64,000 nucleotides of DNA from Hydractinia symbiolongicarpus (taxonomy: Eukaryota; Cnidaria; Hydrozoa; Anthoathecata; Hydractiniidae), in NCBI RefSeq assembly GCF_029227915.1, contig NC_079883.1, forward strand, positions 10,168,001-10,232,000. Reading direction: 5' to 3'. The notes under the pieces were generated by a model. It made no database searches and had not been told where the DNA came from. It saw only the letters and a program-made list of their open reading frames with translations. The translations under genes were made by a program, and so were the position numbers. Below are positions 36,536 through 51,469 of this stretch, in pieces (position 1 is the stretch's first letter; the number at the start of each line of letters is the position of its first letter).

Positions 36536-36940
36536 TTACTTGCTGCTTGTGTATTTTGTGACGGCTTTTGTTCCTTCACTGACTGCGTGTTTTGCAAGTT
36601 CTCCAGGCAAGAGAAGACGTACTGCGGTTTGAATTTCACGAGAAGAGATGGTCGACTTTTTGTTTTGAAGAGCCAAACGCGAAGCTTCGGAAGCAATGCG
36701 CTCAAAGATGTCGTTGACAAATGAGTTCATGATGCTCATAGCTTTGCTTGAAACTCCGACATCTGGGTGAACTTGTTTCAAAACATTGTAGATGTAAATA
36801 GCATAACTTTCCTTTCTCTTTCTCTTGCGTTTCTTTTCACCAGTTCCACCAATCTTTCCTCCTTTTTTGCCGGCTCTTTTTTCACCTTTCTTGGCTACTT
36901 TAGGTGCCTGTTTTCCTCCTTTAGCTGCTGCGTCAGACAT
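36536..36940 (-). CDS. H2B: Histone H2B, unit 7
   Basis: Same protein as unit 1. Stem-loop at 36497-36512. T to A at 36444 lies further downstream. Confidence 0.98.
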   Translation of the reverse strand: MSDAAAKGGKQAPKVAKKGEKRAGKKGGKIGGTGEKKRKRKRKESYAIYIYNVLKQVHPDVGVSSKAMSIMNSFVNDIFERIASEASRLALQNKKSTISSREIQTAVRLLLPGELAKHAVSEGTKAVTKYTSSK

Positions 36941-37224
36941 GGTTAAAAATTTTTGCTACTTAACTTGTAAATAAGCATTAAACTGCAAGTCAAAACTTTT
37001 TGTTTATAAGTAAAAAAATCGGATCGAATTCGATCCGAAAACGCCGATACGCAATTTAATTGGTTAAAAAAAAAATCTTTTGTTTAATACTTAATTATGA
37101 TTGGTTAAAAAAACATGATTTCGATCCTATTTTTATGATGAAAAAACGAGTAAAGTTTATTTCGTTAACACTTACGTTAAATATTCGTACGTTTTTGTAT
37201 TAACTTACAAATCAAATCGCAGTT

Positions 37225-37605
37225 ATGTCTGGACGTGGAAAAGGTGGAAAAGCTAAGGCTAAAGCCAAGACAAGATCCTCAAGAGCTGGACTTCAATTTC
37301 CAGTCGGTAGAGTGCATAGATTCCTTCGTAGAGGGCACTATGCTAACCGAATTGGATCTGGAGCACCAGTTTACTTAGCAGCCGTCTTGGAATATTTATC
37401 TGCTGAGATATTGGAGTTGGCTGGTAACGCAGCAAGAGACAACAAAAAAGCTAGGATTATTCCAAGACATTTACAATTGGCTGTTCGTAATGATGAAGAA
37501 TTAAACAAACTTTTGAGCGGTGTAACCATTGCAGCTGGTGGTGTTTTGCCAAACATTCAAGCTGTCTTACTCCCAAAGAAGAACGACAAAGGACAGAAGA
37601 AGTAA
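37225..37605 (+). CDS. H2A: Histone H2A, unit 7
   Basis: Same protein as unit 1. Stem-loop at 37628-37643. Confidence 0.98.
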   Translation: MSGRGKGGKAKAKAKTRSSRAGLQFPVGRVHRFLRRGHYANRIGSGAPVYLAAVLEYLSAEILELAGNAARDNKKARIIPRHLQLAVRNDEELNKLLSGVTIAAGGVLPNIQAVLLPKKNDKGQKK

Positions 37606-37802
37606 ACCGCTACACTCAGAAAACAACGGCTATTTTTATAGCCACACATCTTTAAAAAAACATTGTTTTTTTCACAAAACTATAACCTTAAAGTCTAATA
37701 GATAATCCATGCATACGCCTTGTCCTAAGTAACTCAAAGAAATTAAATAAAAAAATTTGATCACAACGTCAAAATAAATTGCACGTATTTGCACCTACTA
37801 AT

Positions 37803-37922
37803 GTCTACGGCCATACCACGATGAACACACCCGTTCTCGTCTGATCACGGAAGTTAAGCATCGTCGGGCCGGGATAGTACTTGGATGGGGGACCGCCTGG
37901 GAACTCCCGGTGTCGTAGGCTT
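37803..37922 (+). rRNA. 5S rRNA: 5S rRNA, unit 7
   Basis: No difference from unit 1 seen. Confidence 0.97.
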
Positions 37923-38249
37923 TTCATTTTCATTTGCTGTGATATATTTCTTGTTATAACAATTAAGGAACGTGGCGGTTGTTGAAAGTGTTTCCTATGA
38001 CATTTTCCTACGACATTTTCAGGTGATAGTACGAGAAAAAAGAGCTTTCAAATGCATACAAACTCGATCTATTGCCGATCATCCAATAACCCTGACGGAA
38101 TGGCAAATAAAATAAAATTCCGCCGCCTTCCGAGGACTTATATCGCAATCACGTTTCGTAACAGCCAAGCGAGGTTTTACCTTAGCGTTTAAGTCACCAC
38201 CGACATTTGGCCGCGCAACTTTTCTAAGCTCATTCATTTTGACTTAAGG

Positions 38250-38414
38250 AGGGGGCGAGCGCGGACGCAGGCCCCCACTACCAGAAATTGTACGGTCGAG
38301 TTACTGACGTTTGCAGTAATCGCAGAGGTCAGCCCAAGCGTAGTGCAATGCAAGAGCCTCACTCTGGAAGAAAACCCTCATTGATCAGTCTTTACTTCCC
38401 CGTCAGGTAAGTAT
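38250..38414 (-). ncRNA. U1: U1 snRNA, unit 7
   Basis: No difference from unit 1 seen; upstream element at 38457-38471. Confidence 0.95.
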
Positions 38415-38605
38415 GAGTTGGAACTGCACCGTAGCATGAGGGTACCCTTCAAAGTTTGTTAATGCTTGTGGCTTGAGTGTGTTATAAACTGCCGTGTCGC
38501 GGGGCATAGGCTGTATTCTCCCCCAGTGTACGCGTTTTGTTCCCGCCGTAGACTATGCAGAGTGCCGTCGGAAAGAGGACTGCTATTATTCTTTTATTGC
38601 TTATG

Positions 38606-38791
38606 TGGGCCGCCATCGGTAATAGTGCAACACCAAGGCAACCCGTGGTCACGGCGTGAATGAATCCACCTCCATGACCCAAGGCCAAAAATCAGATTAA
38701 TATACTGACCATTCAGAGAATGGCCTACCAGATATTAAACTGATAAGAACAGATACTACACTTGATCTTAGCCATTAGGCCGAGAAGCGAT
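38606..38791 (-). ncRNA. U2: U2 snRNA, unit 7
   Basis: No difference from unit 1 seen; upstream element at 38831-38845. Confidence 0.95.
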
Positions 38792-39113
38792 AAAGAACAA
38801 GCGTTGCCATGATAGGCATCGTCCACACACCGTAACTGCTTGTGGAGCATGTCACGTTACTGTAAAGCTTACAACTGTCACCGCGTACGGATGGACGGCG
38901 ACATAGTAAAAATCACGGCTGTTGATTTAGCCGTAGGATGGAGAGCGACTGTAGCGAGTGGATGGTAACTTACATGAATGCTAACAAAGGCGACGATACT
39001 AAGTGCGTGATATTACTTTCCAATATGTCTGCGTACATTCCGTTTATCAACGCATTACGCCAGAACGTGCGCGCGCGTTACACAGTAGACCATGCAGCCG
39101 AAATGCGACAGTG

Positions 39114-39186
39114 CGACCCTGCCAGGAGTCGAACCTGGAATCCCCTGATTCGTAGTCAGATGCCTTATCCATTGGGCCACAGGGCC
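39114..39186 (-). tRNA. tRNA-Arg: tRNA-Arg(ACG), unit 7
   Basis: No difference from unit 1 seen; anticodon at 39151-39153. Confidence 0.96.
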
Positions 39187-39765
39187 ATGCTTATGACTTC
39201 GCCCCATCGTCATTTTGGCTTGCGCATTCGTTTTACTTACGACAGAATTCTTCGTGTTTGTAGCCATGAAAGAAAGGGACTTCTGTGAGTGAATTTTTTT
39301 ACTGTGGTCTAATAAAAAAGTCGAAACGCAGTGCCCAATATATGAATTGCTCCTAATAGCCGGAAACAGGCCGTGTCGATGATGTAGGCCGACATACGCA
39401 ACGCAAACCAAAGAACGCTTTATGAAAATCCTAACACGAGCGCGGAAGAAGCCCAAATTAACAGACTAGATGTAATGCTGAAGACCTCAAACTCCAGCAG
39501 CTTCTCTTGCAGACTATTGCGTCGTACTACAAATAAAAATTAACATGCTTTCGCATAGTCGCGGCACCCAAAACGGACATTATACGATGTACAGAAACAC
39601 ACATTTCTGTTTTCGCGCCAAATCAATTCCCGGGAGTGGTACTTTTACGTCCGCATACTTCGCACCGTCTTAAATTATATCTCATTTACACGGTAATGTT
39701 TAGTATACTTCTACTGTGATAACAAGCATCGTTTATCGTTGGATTGTTGTAAGAAAACATTAAAA

Positions 39766-40317
39766 ATGAGTGAAGCAGCTTCTCCAAAGAAAATCGCACC
39801 CAAGAAGAAACCTGCTGCAAAGAAGACAGCTGATCACCCTAAATATGTGGACATGATCAAGGCTGCTATCGCTACCCTAAAGGAACGCGGTGGTTCATCT
39901 CGCCAAGCTATTACAAAATATATTCATGCAAATTACAAAGTTGCTGAAAACTCAGATCATCATCTGAAAATGGCTCTTAAACGAGGAGTAACATCAGGCG
40001 ATTTGATTCAAACTAAAGGCACTGGTGCTTCTGGATCATTCAAGCTAGGTCAGGTAAAAAAAGAAAAACCTAAGAAAAAGGCCGCAGCAAAAAAGCCAAC
40101 GGCAAAGAAGCCTACTGCAAAGAAAAGTACACCAAAAAAGAAGCCAGCAAAGAAGAGCACGCCAAAGAAAGCAGCAAAGAAGCCTGCCACAAAGAAAGCC
40201 TCGGCTAAGAAACCAGCAGCTAAGAAACCCACAAAGAAGCCTGTTGCTAAAAAACCTGCAGCAAAGAAGGTCAAAAAGACTCCCAAAAAGGCAGCAAAGA
40301 AGACCGCAAAAAAATAA
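39766..40317 (+). CDS. H1: Histone H1, unit 7
   Basis: Same protein as unit 1. Stem-loop at 40350-40365. Confidence 0.97.
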   Translation: MSEAASPKKIAPKKKPAAKKTADHPKYVDMIKAAIATLKERGGSSRQAITKYIHANYKVAENSDHHLKMALKRGVTSGDLIQTKGTGASGSFKLGQVKKEKPKKKAAAKKPTAKKPTAKKSTPKKKPAKKSTPKKAAKKPATKKASAKKPAAKKPTKKPVAKKPAAKKVKKTPKKAAKKTAKK

Positions 40318-40678
40318 TTTGTGTGTATCTGGCTATTACATTAACAAACGGCTATTTTTATAGCCACACATTTACAAAAAAACATTATCTTGGTACAAAG
40401 TTAAACTTGTTTAAGTCACTTAAACAGTTAAAAAAGAGTAAATTTAAGATTAGATTCCCTAAGTTTAAGTATTTTCGTTTTTAAATTTCTTATTTTCTTG
40501 CTTTTACTTTTCTTGCCCTTCATATTTTTAACATTGTCAAACTTTATGTAGCATAAAATTTTTATGTAGCATAAAATTTAAACAGAAAGCAGGACAAAGT
40601 TTGATATAAAAAGCTAGCCGTAATATTTTTTATGGATGTGTGGCTATAAAAATAGCCGTTTTTTGTTTGGTAAGATGC

Positions 40679-41092
<414 letters not shown>

Positions 41093-41570
41093 TTAAGAAG
41101 TCGATGTAGTACGGATACACAAGACGGTCTAAAATGCACTATCGCGCCAAAGTTTTATTTCTCATATTGATTGACAGCTAAGGTTCAAAACAAACCATTT
41201 GATTGGTGCTAAGAAAGTAATTTCTGATTGGCTGCATAATGACATTACGCTCATTACTTTAACATTTTTATAAAATCTGTGTTTTTTGGCTACGGGAAAA
41301 CGGCTGTATCTTCTGATACACAAAAGCTTTTGACTTTTTTTTTTTTTAGTAAGTAGCAGAAGGTTTGGCGAATTCCAACGATGCCAAATTTATTGCCTTA
41401 CTGAAACATTAAGACCACGAATTTTTAAAAAAACTACAGTTTTACTTAAAAAAATGTACAAAATGTTCGGAACATTTTGTAATGACGCAACTCTATTGGT
41501 TAATTAGGGTGTTTCCACGAGCAGTAGGTAATTTTATGGCCTCTTTTTAAAGCTGTCTGAATTCTGTTAA

Positions 41571-41927
<357 letters not shown>

Positions 41928-42387
41928 GCGTTGTCATTGCTCAACAAAAACGGCTATTTTTATAGCCACAAATCTTTTAAAACATTACTTTGTGCACGCT
42001 TCCAAATTACACAATGTGTAAAGTCTTGTCACAGTTACATTTATTGCTATACGATACTATGTCATATATGACACAAAAAAAATTTAGAAATACTTTGTAG
42101 GGTTAATTTGCCTGGGAGTGTTTCCGTGAAAAGCTGGGTTAAGTTAAATGTAAGCAATAACATGGATCAATGTACTTGTCTTTTCTGCAAGTACAGCTAA
42201 TAATACGTATGAAAAGTGAAGCTAATCCACACACACATGGGGAAGTATTTTAAATGTAGGCTAGTGTTCTTAAGCACATTATTTAGAAGTTTTATTAACT
42301 TCGGTTAACTTGTAGTGACGCCAAGTAAATGTTTTTTTAAAGATGTGTGGTCTTAAAAAAGACCGTTTGTGTTTGGTAGACGTTGGT

Positions 42388-42792
42388 TTACTTGCTGCTT
42401 GTGTATTTTGTGACGGCTTTTGTTCCTTCACTGACTGCGTGTTTTGCAAGTTCTCCAGGCAAGAGAAGACGTACTGCGGTTTGAATTTCACGAGAAGAGA
42501 TGGTCGACTTTTTGTTTTGAAGAGCCAAACGCGAAGCTTCGGAAGCAATGCGCTCAAAGATGTCGTTGACAAATGAGTTCATGATGGTCATAGCTTGGCT
42601 TGAAACTCCGACATCTGGGTGAACTTGTTTCAAAACATTGTAGATGTAAATAGCATAACTTTCCTTTCTCTTTCTCTTGCGTTTCTTTTCACCAGTTCCA
42701 CCAATCTTTCCTCCTTTTTTGCCGGCTCTTTTTTCACCTTTCTTGGCTACTTTAGGTGCCTGTTTTCCTCCTTTAGCTGCTGCGTCAGACAT
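42388..42792 (-). CDS. H2B: Histone H2B, unit 8 (Lys66Gln, Ser69Thr variant)
   Basis: Two substitutions ten bases apart (42587 C to G, 42597 T to G) change SSKAMSIM to SSQAMTIM, at the start of the long central helix. Both are private to this unit. Lys66 aligns with Lys57 of vertebrate H2B. Stem-loop at 42349-42364 is intact and the frame is open. Confidence 0.97.
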   Translation of the reverse strand: MSDAAAKGGKQAPKVAKKGEKRAGKKGGKIGGTGEKKRKRKRKESYAIYIYNVLKQVHPDVGVSSQAMTIMNSFVNDIFERIASEASRLALQNKKSTISSREIQTAVRLLLPGELAKHAVSEGTKAVTKYTSSK

Positions 42793-43076
42793 GGTTAAAA
42801 ATTTTTGCTACTTAACTTGTAAATAAGCATTAAACTGCAAGTCAAAACTTTTTGTTTATAAGTAAAAAAATCGGATCGAATTCGATCCGAAAACGCCGAT
42901 ACGCAATTTAATTGGTTAAAAAAAAAATCTTTTGTTTAATACTTAATTATGATTGGTTAAAAAAACATGATTTCGATCCTATTTTTATGATGAAAAAACG
43001 AGTAAAGTTTATTTCGTTAACACTTACGTTAAATATTCGTACGTTTTTGTATTAACTTACAAATCAAATCGCAGTT

Positions 43077-43457
43077 ATGTCTGGACGTGGAAAAGGTGGA
43101 AAAGCTAAGGCTAAAGCCAAGACAAGATCCTCAAGAGCTGGACTTCAATTTCCAGTCGGTAGAGTGCATAGATTCCTTCGTAGAGGGCACTATGCTAACC
43201 GAATTGGATCTGGAGCACCAGTTTACTTAGCAGCCGTCTTGGAATATTTATCTGCTGAGATATTGGAGTTGGCTGGTAACGCAGCAAGAGACAACAAAAA
43301 AGCTAGGATTATTCCAAGACATTTACAATTGGCTGTTCGTAATGATGAAGAATTAAACAAACTTTTGAGCGGTGTAACCATTGCAGCTGGTGGTGTTTTG
43401 CCAAACATTCAAGCTGTCTTACTCCCAAAGAAGAACGACAAAGGACAGAAGAAGTAA
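43077..43457 (+). CDS. H2A: Histone H2A, unit 8
   Basis: Same protein as unit 1. Stem-loop at 43480-43495. Confidence 0.98.
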   Translation: MSGRGKGGKAKAKAKTRSSRAGLQFPVGRVHRFLRRGHYANRIGSGAPVYLAAVLEYLSAEILELAGNAARDNKKARIIPRHLQLAVRNDEELNKLLSGVTIAAGGVLPNIQAVLLPKKNDKGQKK

Positions 43458-43654
43458 ACCGCTACACTCAGAAAACAACGGCTATTTTTATAGCCACACA
43501 TCTTTAAAAAAACATTGTTTTTTTCACAAAACTATAACCTTAAAGTCTAATAGATAATCCATGCATACGCCTTGTCCTAAGTAACTCAAAGAAATTAAAT
43601 AAAAAAATTTGATCACAACGTCAAAATAAATTGCACGTATTTGCACCTACTAAT

Positions 43655-43774
43655 GTCTACGGCCATACCACGATGAACACACCCGTTCTCGTCTGATCAC
43701 GGAAGTTAAGCATCGTCGGGCCGGGATAGTACTTGGATGGGGGACCGCCTGGGAACTCCCGGTGTCGTAGGCTT
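43655..43774 (+). rRNA. 5S rRNA: 5S rRNA, unit 8
   Basis: No difference from unit 1 seen. Confidence 0.97.
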
Positions 43775-44101
43775 TTCATTTTCATTTGCTGTGATATATT
43801 TCTTGTTATAACAATTAAGGAACGTGGCGGTTGTTGAAAGTGTTTCCTATGACATTTTCCTACGACATTTTCAGGTGATAGTACGAGAAAAAAGAGCTTT
43901 CAAATGCATACAAACTCGATCTATTGCCGATCATCCAATAACCCTGACGGAATGGCAAATAAAATAAAATTCCGCCGCCTTCCGAGGACTTATATCGCAA
44001 TCACGTTTCGTAACAGCCAAGCGAGGTTTTACCTTAGCGTTTAAGTCACCACCGACATTTGGCCGCGCAACTTTTCTAAGCTCATTCATTTTGACTTAAG
44101 G

Positions 44102-44266
44102 AGGGGGCGAGCGCGGACGCAGGCCCCCACTACCAGAAATTGTACGGTCGAGTTACTGACGTTTGCAGTAATCGCAGAGGTCAGCCCAAGCGTAGTGCAA
44201 TGCAAGAGCCTCACTCTGGAAGAAAACCCTCATTGATCAGTCTTTACTTCCCCGTCAGGTAAGTAT
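44102..44266 (-). ncRNA. U1: U1 snRNA, unit 8
   Basis: The RNA is unchanged, but the upstream element (44309-44323) carries G to A at 44310 on the plus strand, so its weakly conserved end reads TTAATA instead of TTAACA. Confidence 0.95.
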
Positions 44267-44457
44267 GAGTTGGAACTGCACCGTAGCATGAGGGTACCCT
44301 TCAAAGTTTATTAATGCTTGTGGCTTGAGTGTGTTATAAACTGCCGTGTCGCGGGGCATAGGCTGTATTCTCCCCCAGTGTACGCGTTTTGTTCCCGCCG
44401 TAGACTATGCAGAGTGCCGTCGGAAAGAGGACTGCTATTATTCTTTTATTGCTTATG

Positions 44458-44643
44458 TGGGCCGCCATCGGTAATAGTGCAACACCAAGGCAACCCGTGG
44501 TCACGGCGTGAATGAATCCACCTCCATGACCCAAGGCCAAAAATCAGATTAATATACTGACCATTCAGAGAATGGCCTACCAGATATTAAACTGATAAGA
44601 ACAGATACTACACTTGATCTTAGCCATTAGGCCGAGAAGCGAT
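44458..44643 (-). ncRNA. U2: U2 snRNA, unit 8
   Basis: No difference from unit 1 seen; upstream element at 44683-44697. Confidence 0.95.
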
Positions 44644-44965
44644 AAAGAACAAGCGTTGCCATGATAGGCATCGTCCACACACCGTAACTGCTTGTGGAGC
44701 ATGTCACGTTACTGTAAAGCTTACAACTGTCACCGCGTACGGATGGACGGCGACATAGTAAAAATCACGGCTGTTGATTTAGCCGTAGGATGGAGAGCGA
44801 CTGTAGCGAGTGGATGGTAACTTACATGAATGCTAACAAAGGCGACGATACTAAGTGCGTGATATTACTTTCCAATATGTCTGCGTACATTCCGTTTATC
44901 AACGCATTACGCCAGAACGTGCGCGCGCGTTACACAGTAGACCATGCAGCCGAAATGCGACAGTG

Positions 44966-45038
44966 CGACCCTGCCAGGAGTCGAACCTGGAATCCCCTGA
45001 TTCGTAGTCAGATGCCTTATCCATTGGGCCACAGGGCC
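44966..45038 (-). tRNA. tRNA-Arg: tRNA-Arg(ACG), unit 8
   Basis: No difference from unit 1 seen; anticodon at 45003-45005. Confidence 0.96.
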
Positions 45039-45617
45039 ATGCTTATGACTTCGCCCCATCGTCATTTTGGCTTGCGCATTCGTTTTACTTACGACAGAAT
45101 TCTTCGTGTTTGTAGCCATGAAAGAAAGGGACTTCTGTGAGTGAATTTTTTTACTGTGGTCTAATAAAAAAGTCGAAACGCAGTGCCCAATATATGAATT
45201 GCTCCTAATAGCCGGAAACAGGCCGTGTCGATGATGTAGGCCGACATACGCAACGCAAACCAAAGAACGCTTTATGAAAATCCTAACACGAGCGCGGAAG
45301 AAGCCCAAATTAACAGACTAGATGTAATGCTGAAGACCTCAAACTCCAGCAGCTTCTCTTGCAGACTATTGCGTCGTACTACAAATAAAAATTAACATGC
45401 TTTCGCATAGTCGCGGCACCCAAAACGGACATTATACGATGTACAGAAACACACATTTCTGTTTTCGCGCCAAATCAATTCCCGGGAGTGGTACTTTTAC
45501 GTCCGCATACTTCGCACCGTCTTAAATTATATCTCATTTACACGGTAATGTTTAGTATACTTCTACTGTGATAACAAGCATCGTTTATCGTTGGATTGTT
45601 GTAAGAAAACATTAAAA

Positions 45618-46169
45618 ATGAGTGAAGCAGCTTCTCCAAAGAAAATCGCACCCAAGAAGAAACCTGCTGCAAAGAAGACAGCTGATCACCCTAAATATGT
45701 GGACATGATCAAGGCTGCTATCGCTACCCTAAAGGAACGCGGTGGTTCATCTCGCCAAGCTATTACAAAATATATTCATGCAAATTACAAAGTTGCTGAA
45801 AACTCAGATCATCATCTGAAAATGGCTCTTAAACGAGGAGTAACATCAGGCGATTTGATTCAAACTAAAGGCACTGGTGCTTCTGGATCATTCAAGCTAG
45901 GTCAGGTAAAAAAAGAAAAACCTAAGAAAAAGGCCGCAGCAAAAAAGCCAACGGCAAAGAAGCCTACTGCAAAGAAAAGTACACCAAAAAAGAAGCCAGC
46001 AAAGAAGAGCACGCCAAAGAAAGCAGCAAAGAAGCCTGCCACAAAGAAAGCCTCGGCTAAGAAACCAGCAGCTAAGAAACCCACAAAGAAGCCTGTTGCT
46101 AAAAAACCTGCAGCAAAGAAGGTCAAAAAGACTCCCAAAAAGGCAGCAAAGAAGACCGCAAAAAAATAA
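45618..46169 (+). CDS. H1: Histone H1, unit 8
   Basis: Same protein as unit 1. Stem-loop at 46202-46217. Confidence 0.97.
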   Translation: MSEAASPKKIAPKKKPAAKKTADHPKYVDMIKAAIATLKERGGSSRQAITKYIHANYKVAENSDHHLKMALKRGVTSGDLIQTKGTGASGSFKLGQVKKEKPKKKAAAKKPTAKKPTAKKSTPKKKPAKKSTPKKAAKKPATKKASAKKPAAKKPTKKPVAKKPAAKKVKKTPKKAAKKTAKK

Positions 46170-46530
46170 TTTGTGTGTATCTGGCTATTACATTAACAAA
46201 CGGCTATTTTTATAGCCACACATTTACAAAAAAACATTATCTTGGTACAAAGTTAAACTTGTTTAAGTCACTTAAACAGTTAAAAAAGAGTAAATTTAAG
46301 ATTAGATTCCCTAAGTTTAAGTATTTTCGTTTTTAAATTTCTTATTTTCTTGCTTTTACTTTTCTTGCCCTTCATATTTTTAACATTGTCAAACTTTATG
46401 TAGCATAAAATTTTTATGTAGCATAAAATTTAAACAGAAAGCAGGACAAAGTTTGATATAAAAAGCTAGCCGTAATATTTTTTATGGATGTGTGGCTATA
46501 AAAATAGCCGTTTTTTGTTTGGTAAGATGC

Positions 46531-46944
<414 letters not shown>

Positions 46945-47422
46945 TTAAGAAGTCGATGTAGTACGGATACACAAGACGGTCTAAAATGCACTATCGCGCC
47001 AAAGTTTTATTTCTCATATTGATTGACAGCTAAGGTTCAAAACAAACCATTTGATTGGTGCTAAGAAAGTAATTTCTGATTGGCTGCATAATGACATTAC
47101 GCTCATTACTTTAACATTTTTATAAAATCTGTGTTTTTTGGCTACGGGAAAACGGCTGTATCTTCTGATACACAAAAGCTTTTGACTTTTTTTTTTTTTA
47201 GTAAGTAGCAGAAGGTTTGGCGAATTCCAACGATGCCAAATTTATTGCCTTACTGAAACATTAAGACCACGAATTTTTAAAAAAACTACAGTTTTACTTA
47301 AAAAAATGTACAAAATGTTGGGAACATTTTGTAATGACGCAACTCTATTGGTTAATTAGGGTGTTTCCACGAGCAGTAGGTAATTTTATGGCCTCTTTTT
47401 AAAGCTGTCTGAATTCTGTTAA

Positions 47423-47779
<357 letters not shown>

Positions 47780-48239
47780 GCGTTGTCATTGCTCAACAAA
47801 AACGGCTATTTTTATAGCCACAAATCTTTTAAAACATTACTTTGTGCACGCTTCCAAATTACACAATGTGTAAAGTCTTGTCACAGTTACATTTATTGCT
47901 ATACGATACTATGTCATATATGACACAAAAAAAATTTAGAAATACTTTGTAGGGTTAATTTGCCTGGGAGTGTTTCCGTGAAAAGCTGGGTTAAGTTAAA
48001 TGTAAGCAATAACATGGATCAATGTACTTGTCTTTTCTGCAAGTACAGCTAATAATACGTATGAAAAGTGAAGCTAATCCACACACACATGGGGAAGTAT
48101 TTTAAATGTAGGCTAGTGTTCTTAAGCACATTATTTAGAAGTTTTATTAACTTCGGTTAACTTGTAGTGACGCCAAGTAAATGTTTTTTTAAAGATGTGT
48201 GGTCTTAAAAAAGACCGTTTGTGTTTGGTAGACGTTGGT

Positions 48240-48644
48240 TTACTTGCTGCTTGTGTATTTTGTGACGGCTTTTGTTCCTTCACTGACTGCGTGTTTTGCA
48301 AGTTCTCCAGGCAAGAGAAGACGTACTGCGGTTTGAATTTCACGAGAAGAGATGGTCGACTTTTTGTTTTGAAGAGCCAAACGCGAAGCTTCGGAAGCAA
48401 TGCGCTCAAAGATGTCGTTGACAAATGAGTTCATGATGCTCATAGCTTTGCTTGAAACTCCGACATCTGGGTGAACTTGTTTCAAAACATTGTAGATGTA
48501 AATAGCATAACTTTCCTTTCTCTTTCTCTTGCGTTTCTTTTCACCAGTTCCACCAATCTTTCCTCCTTTTTTGCCGGCTCTTTTTTCACCTTTTTTGGCT
48601 ACTTTAGGTGCCTGTTTTCCTCCTTTAGCTGCTGCGTCAGACAT
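48240..48644 (-). CDS. H2B: Histone H2B, unit 9
   Basis: Same protein as unit 1; a synonymous AAG to AAA change at 48594 is shared with unit 10. Stem-loop at 48201-48216. Confidence 0.98.
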   Translation of the reverse strand: MSDAAAKGGKQAPKVAKKGEKRAGKKGGKIGGTGEKKRKRKRKESYAIYIYNVLKQVHPDVGVSSKAMSIMNSFVNDIFERIASEASRLALQNKKSTISSREIQTAVRLLLPGELAKHAVSEGTKAVTKYTSSK

Positions 48645-48928
48645 GGTTAAAAATTTTTGCTACTTAACTTGTAAATAAGCATTAAACTGCAAGTCAAAAC
48701 TTTTTGTTTATAAGTAAAAAAATCGGATCGAATTCGATCCGAAAACGCCGATACGCAATTTAATTGGTTAAAAAAAAAATCTTTTGTTTAATACTTAATT
48801 ATGATTGGTTAAAAAAACATGATTTCGATCCTATTTTTATGATGAAAAAACGAGTAAAGTTTATTTCGTTAACACTTACGTTAAATATTCGTACGTTTTT
48901 GTATTAACTTACAAATCAAATCGCAGTT

Positions 48929-49309
48929 ATGTCTGGACGTGGAAAAGGTGGAAAAGCTAAGGCTAAAGCCAAGACAAGATCCTCAAGAGCTGGACTTCAA
49001 TTTCCAGTCGGTAGAGTGCATAGATTCCTTCGTAGAGGGCACTATGCTAACCGAATTGGATCTGGAGCACCAGTTTACTTAGCAGCCGTCTTGGAATATT
49101 TATCTGCTGAGATATTGGAGTTGGCTGGTAACGCAGCAAGAGACAACAAAAAAGCTAGGATTATTCCAAGACATTTACAATTGGCTGTTCGTAATGATGA
49201 AGAATTAAACAAACTTTTGAGCGGTGTAACCATTGCAGCTGGTGGTGTTTTGCCAAACATTCAAGCTGTCTTACTCCCAAAGAAGAACGACAAAGGACAG
49301 AAGAAGTAA
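48929..49309 (+). CDS. H2A: Histone H2A, unit 9
   Basis: Same protein as unit 1. Stem-loop at 49332-49347. Confidence 0.98.
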   Translation: MSGRGKGGKAKAKAKTRSSRAGLQFPVGRVHRFLRRGHYANRIGSGAPVYLAAVLEYLSAEILELAGNAARDNKKARIIPRHLQLAVRNDEELNKLLSGVTIAAGGVLPNIQAVLLPKKNDKGQKK

Positions 49310-49506
49310 ACCGCTACACTCAGAAAACAACGGCTATTTTTATAGCCACACATCTTTAAAAAAACATTGTTTTTTTCACAAAACTATAACCTTAAAGTCT
49401 AATAGATAATCCATGCATACGCCTTGTCCTAAGTAACTCAAAGAAATTAAATAAAAAAATTTGATCACAACGTCAAAATAAATTGCACGTATTTGCACCT
49501 ACTAAT

Positions 49507-49626
49507 GTCTACGGCCATACCACGATGAACACACCCGTTCTCGTCTGATCACGGAAGTTAAGCATCGTCGGGCCGGGATAGTACTTGGATGGGGGACCGC
49601 CTGGGAACTCCCGGTGTCGTAGGCTT
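49507..49626 (+). rRNA. 5S rRNA: 5S rRNA, unit 9
   Basis: No difference from unit 1 seen. Confidence 0.97.
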
Positions 49627-49953
49627 TTCATTTTCATTTGCTGTGATATATTTCTTGTTATAACAATTAAGGAACGTGGCGGTTGTTGAAAGTGTTTCCT
49701 ATGACATTTTCCTACGACATTTTCAGGTGATAGTACGAGAAAAAAGAGCTTTCAAATGCATACAAACTCGATCTATTGCCGATCATCCAATAACCCTGAC
49801 GGAATGGCAAATAAAATAAAATTCCGCCGCCTTCCGAGGACTTATATCGCAATCACGTTTCGTAACAGCCAAGCGAGGTTTTACCTTAGCGTTTAAGTCA
49901 CCACCGACATTTGGCCGCGCAACTTTTCTAAGCTCATTCATTTTGACTTAAGG

Positions 49954-50118
49954 AGGGGGCGAGCGCGGACGCAGGCCCCCACTACCAGAAATTGTACGGT
50001 CGAGTTACTGACGTTTGCAGTAATCGCAGAGGTCAGCCCAAGCGTAGTGCAATGCAAGAGCCTCACTCTGGAAGAAAACCCTCATTGATCAGTCTTTACT
50101 TCCCCGTCAGGTAAGTAT
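49954..50118 (-). ncRNA. U1: U1 snRNA, unit 9
   Basis: The RNA is unchanged; the upstream element has the same variant base as unit 8, at 50162. Confidence 0.95.
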
Positions 50119-50309
50119 GAGTTGGAACTGCACCGTAGCATGAGGGTACCCTTCAAAGTTTATTAATGCTTGTGGCTTGAGTGTGTTATAAACTGCCGTG
50201 TCGCGGGGCATAGGCTGTATTCTCCCCCAGTGTACGCGTTTTGTTCCCGCCGTAGACTATGCAGAGTGCCGTCGGAAAGAGGACTGCTATTATTCTTTTA
50301 TTGCTTATG

Positions 50310-50495
50310 TGGGCCGCCATCGGTAATAGTGCAACACCAAGGCAACCCGTGGTCACGGCGTGAATGAATCCACCTCCATGACCCAAGGCCAAAAATCAGA
50401 TTAATATACTGACCATTCAGAGAATGGCCTACCAGATATTAAACTGATAAGAACAGATACTACACTTGATCTTAGCCATTAGGCCGAGAAGCGAT
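50310..50495 (-). ncRNA. U2: U2 snRNA, unit 9
   Basis: No difference from unit 1 seen; upstream element at 50535-50549. Confidence 0.95.
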
Positions 50496-50817
50496 AAAGA
50501 ACAAGCGTTGCCATGATAGGCATCGTCCACACACCGTAACTGCTTGTGGAGCATGTCACGTTACTGTAAAGCTTACAACTGTCACCGCGTACGGATGGAC
50601 GGCGACATAGTAAAAATCACGGCTGTTGATTTAGCCGTAGGATGGAGAGCGACTGTAGCGAGTGGATGGTAACTTACATGAATGCTAACAAAGGCGACGA
50701 TACTAAGTGCGTGATATTACTTTCCAATATGTCTGCGTACATTCCGTTTATCAACGCATTACGCCAGAACGTGCGCGCGCGTTACACAGTAGACCATGCA
50801 GCCGAAATGCGACAGTG

Positions 50818-50890
50818 CGACCCTGCCAGGAGTCGAACCTGGAATCCCCTGATTCGTAGTCAGATGCCTTATCCATTGGGCCACAGGGCC
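50818..50890 (-). tRNA. tRNA-Arg: tRNA-Arg(ACG), unit 9
   Basis: No difference from unit 1 seen; anticodon at 50855-50857. Confidence 0.96.
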
Positions 50891-51469
50891 ATGCTTATGA
50901 CTTCGCCCCATCGTCATTTTGGCTTGCGCATTCGTTTTACTTACGACAGAATTCTTCGTGTTTGTAGCCATGAAAGAAAGGGACTTCTGTGAGTGAATTT
51001 TTTTACTGTGGTCTAATAAAAAAGTCGAAACGCAGTGCCCAATATATGAATTGCTCCTAATAGCCGGAAACAGGCCGTGTCGATGATGTAGGCCGACATA
51101 CGCAACGCAAACCAAAGAACGCTTTATGAAAATCCTAACACGAGCGCGGAAGAAGCCCAAATTAACAGACTAGATGTAATGCTGAAGACCTCAAACTCCA
51201 GCAGCTTCTCTTGCAGACTATTGCGTCGTACTACAAATAAAAATTAACATGCTTTCGCATAGTCGCGGCACCCAAAACGGACATTATACGATGTACAGAA
51301 ACACACATTTCTGTTTTCGCGCCAAATCAATTCCCGGGAGTGGTACTTTTACGTCCGCATACTTCGCACCGTCTTAAATTATATCTCATTTACACGGTAA
51401 TGTTTAGTATACTTCTACTGTGATAACAAGCATCGTTTATCGTTGGATTGTTGTAAGAAAACATTAAAA

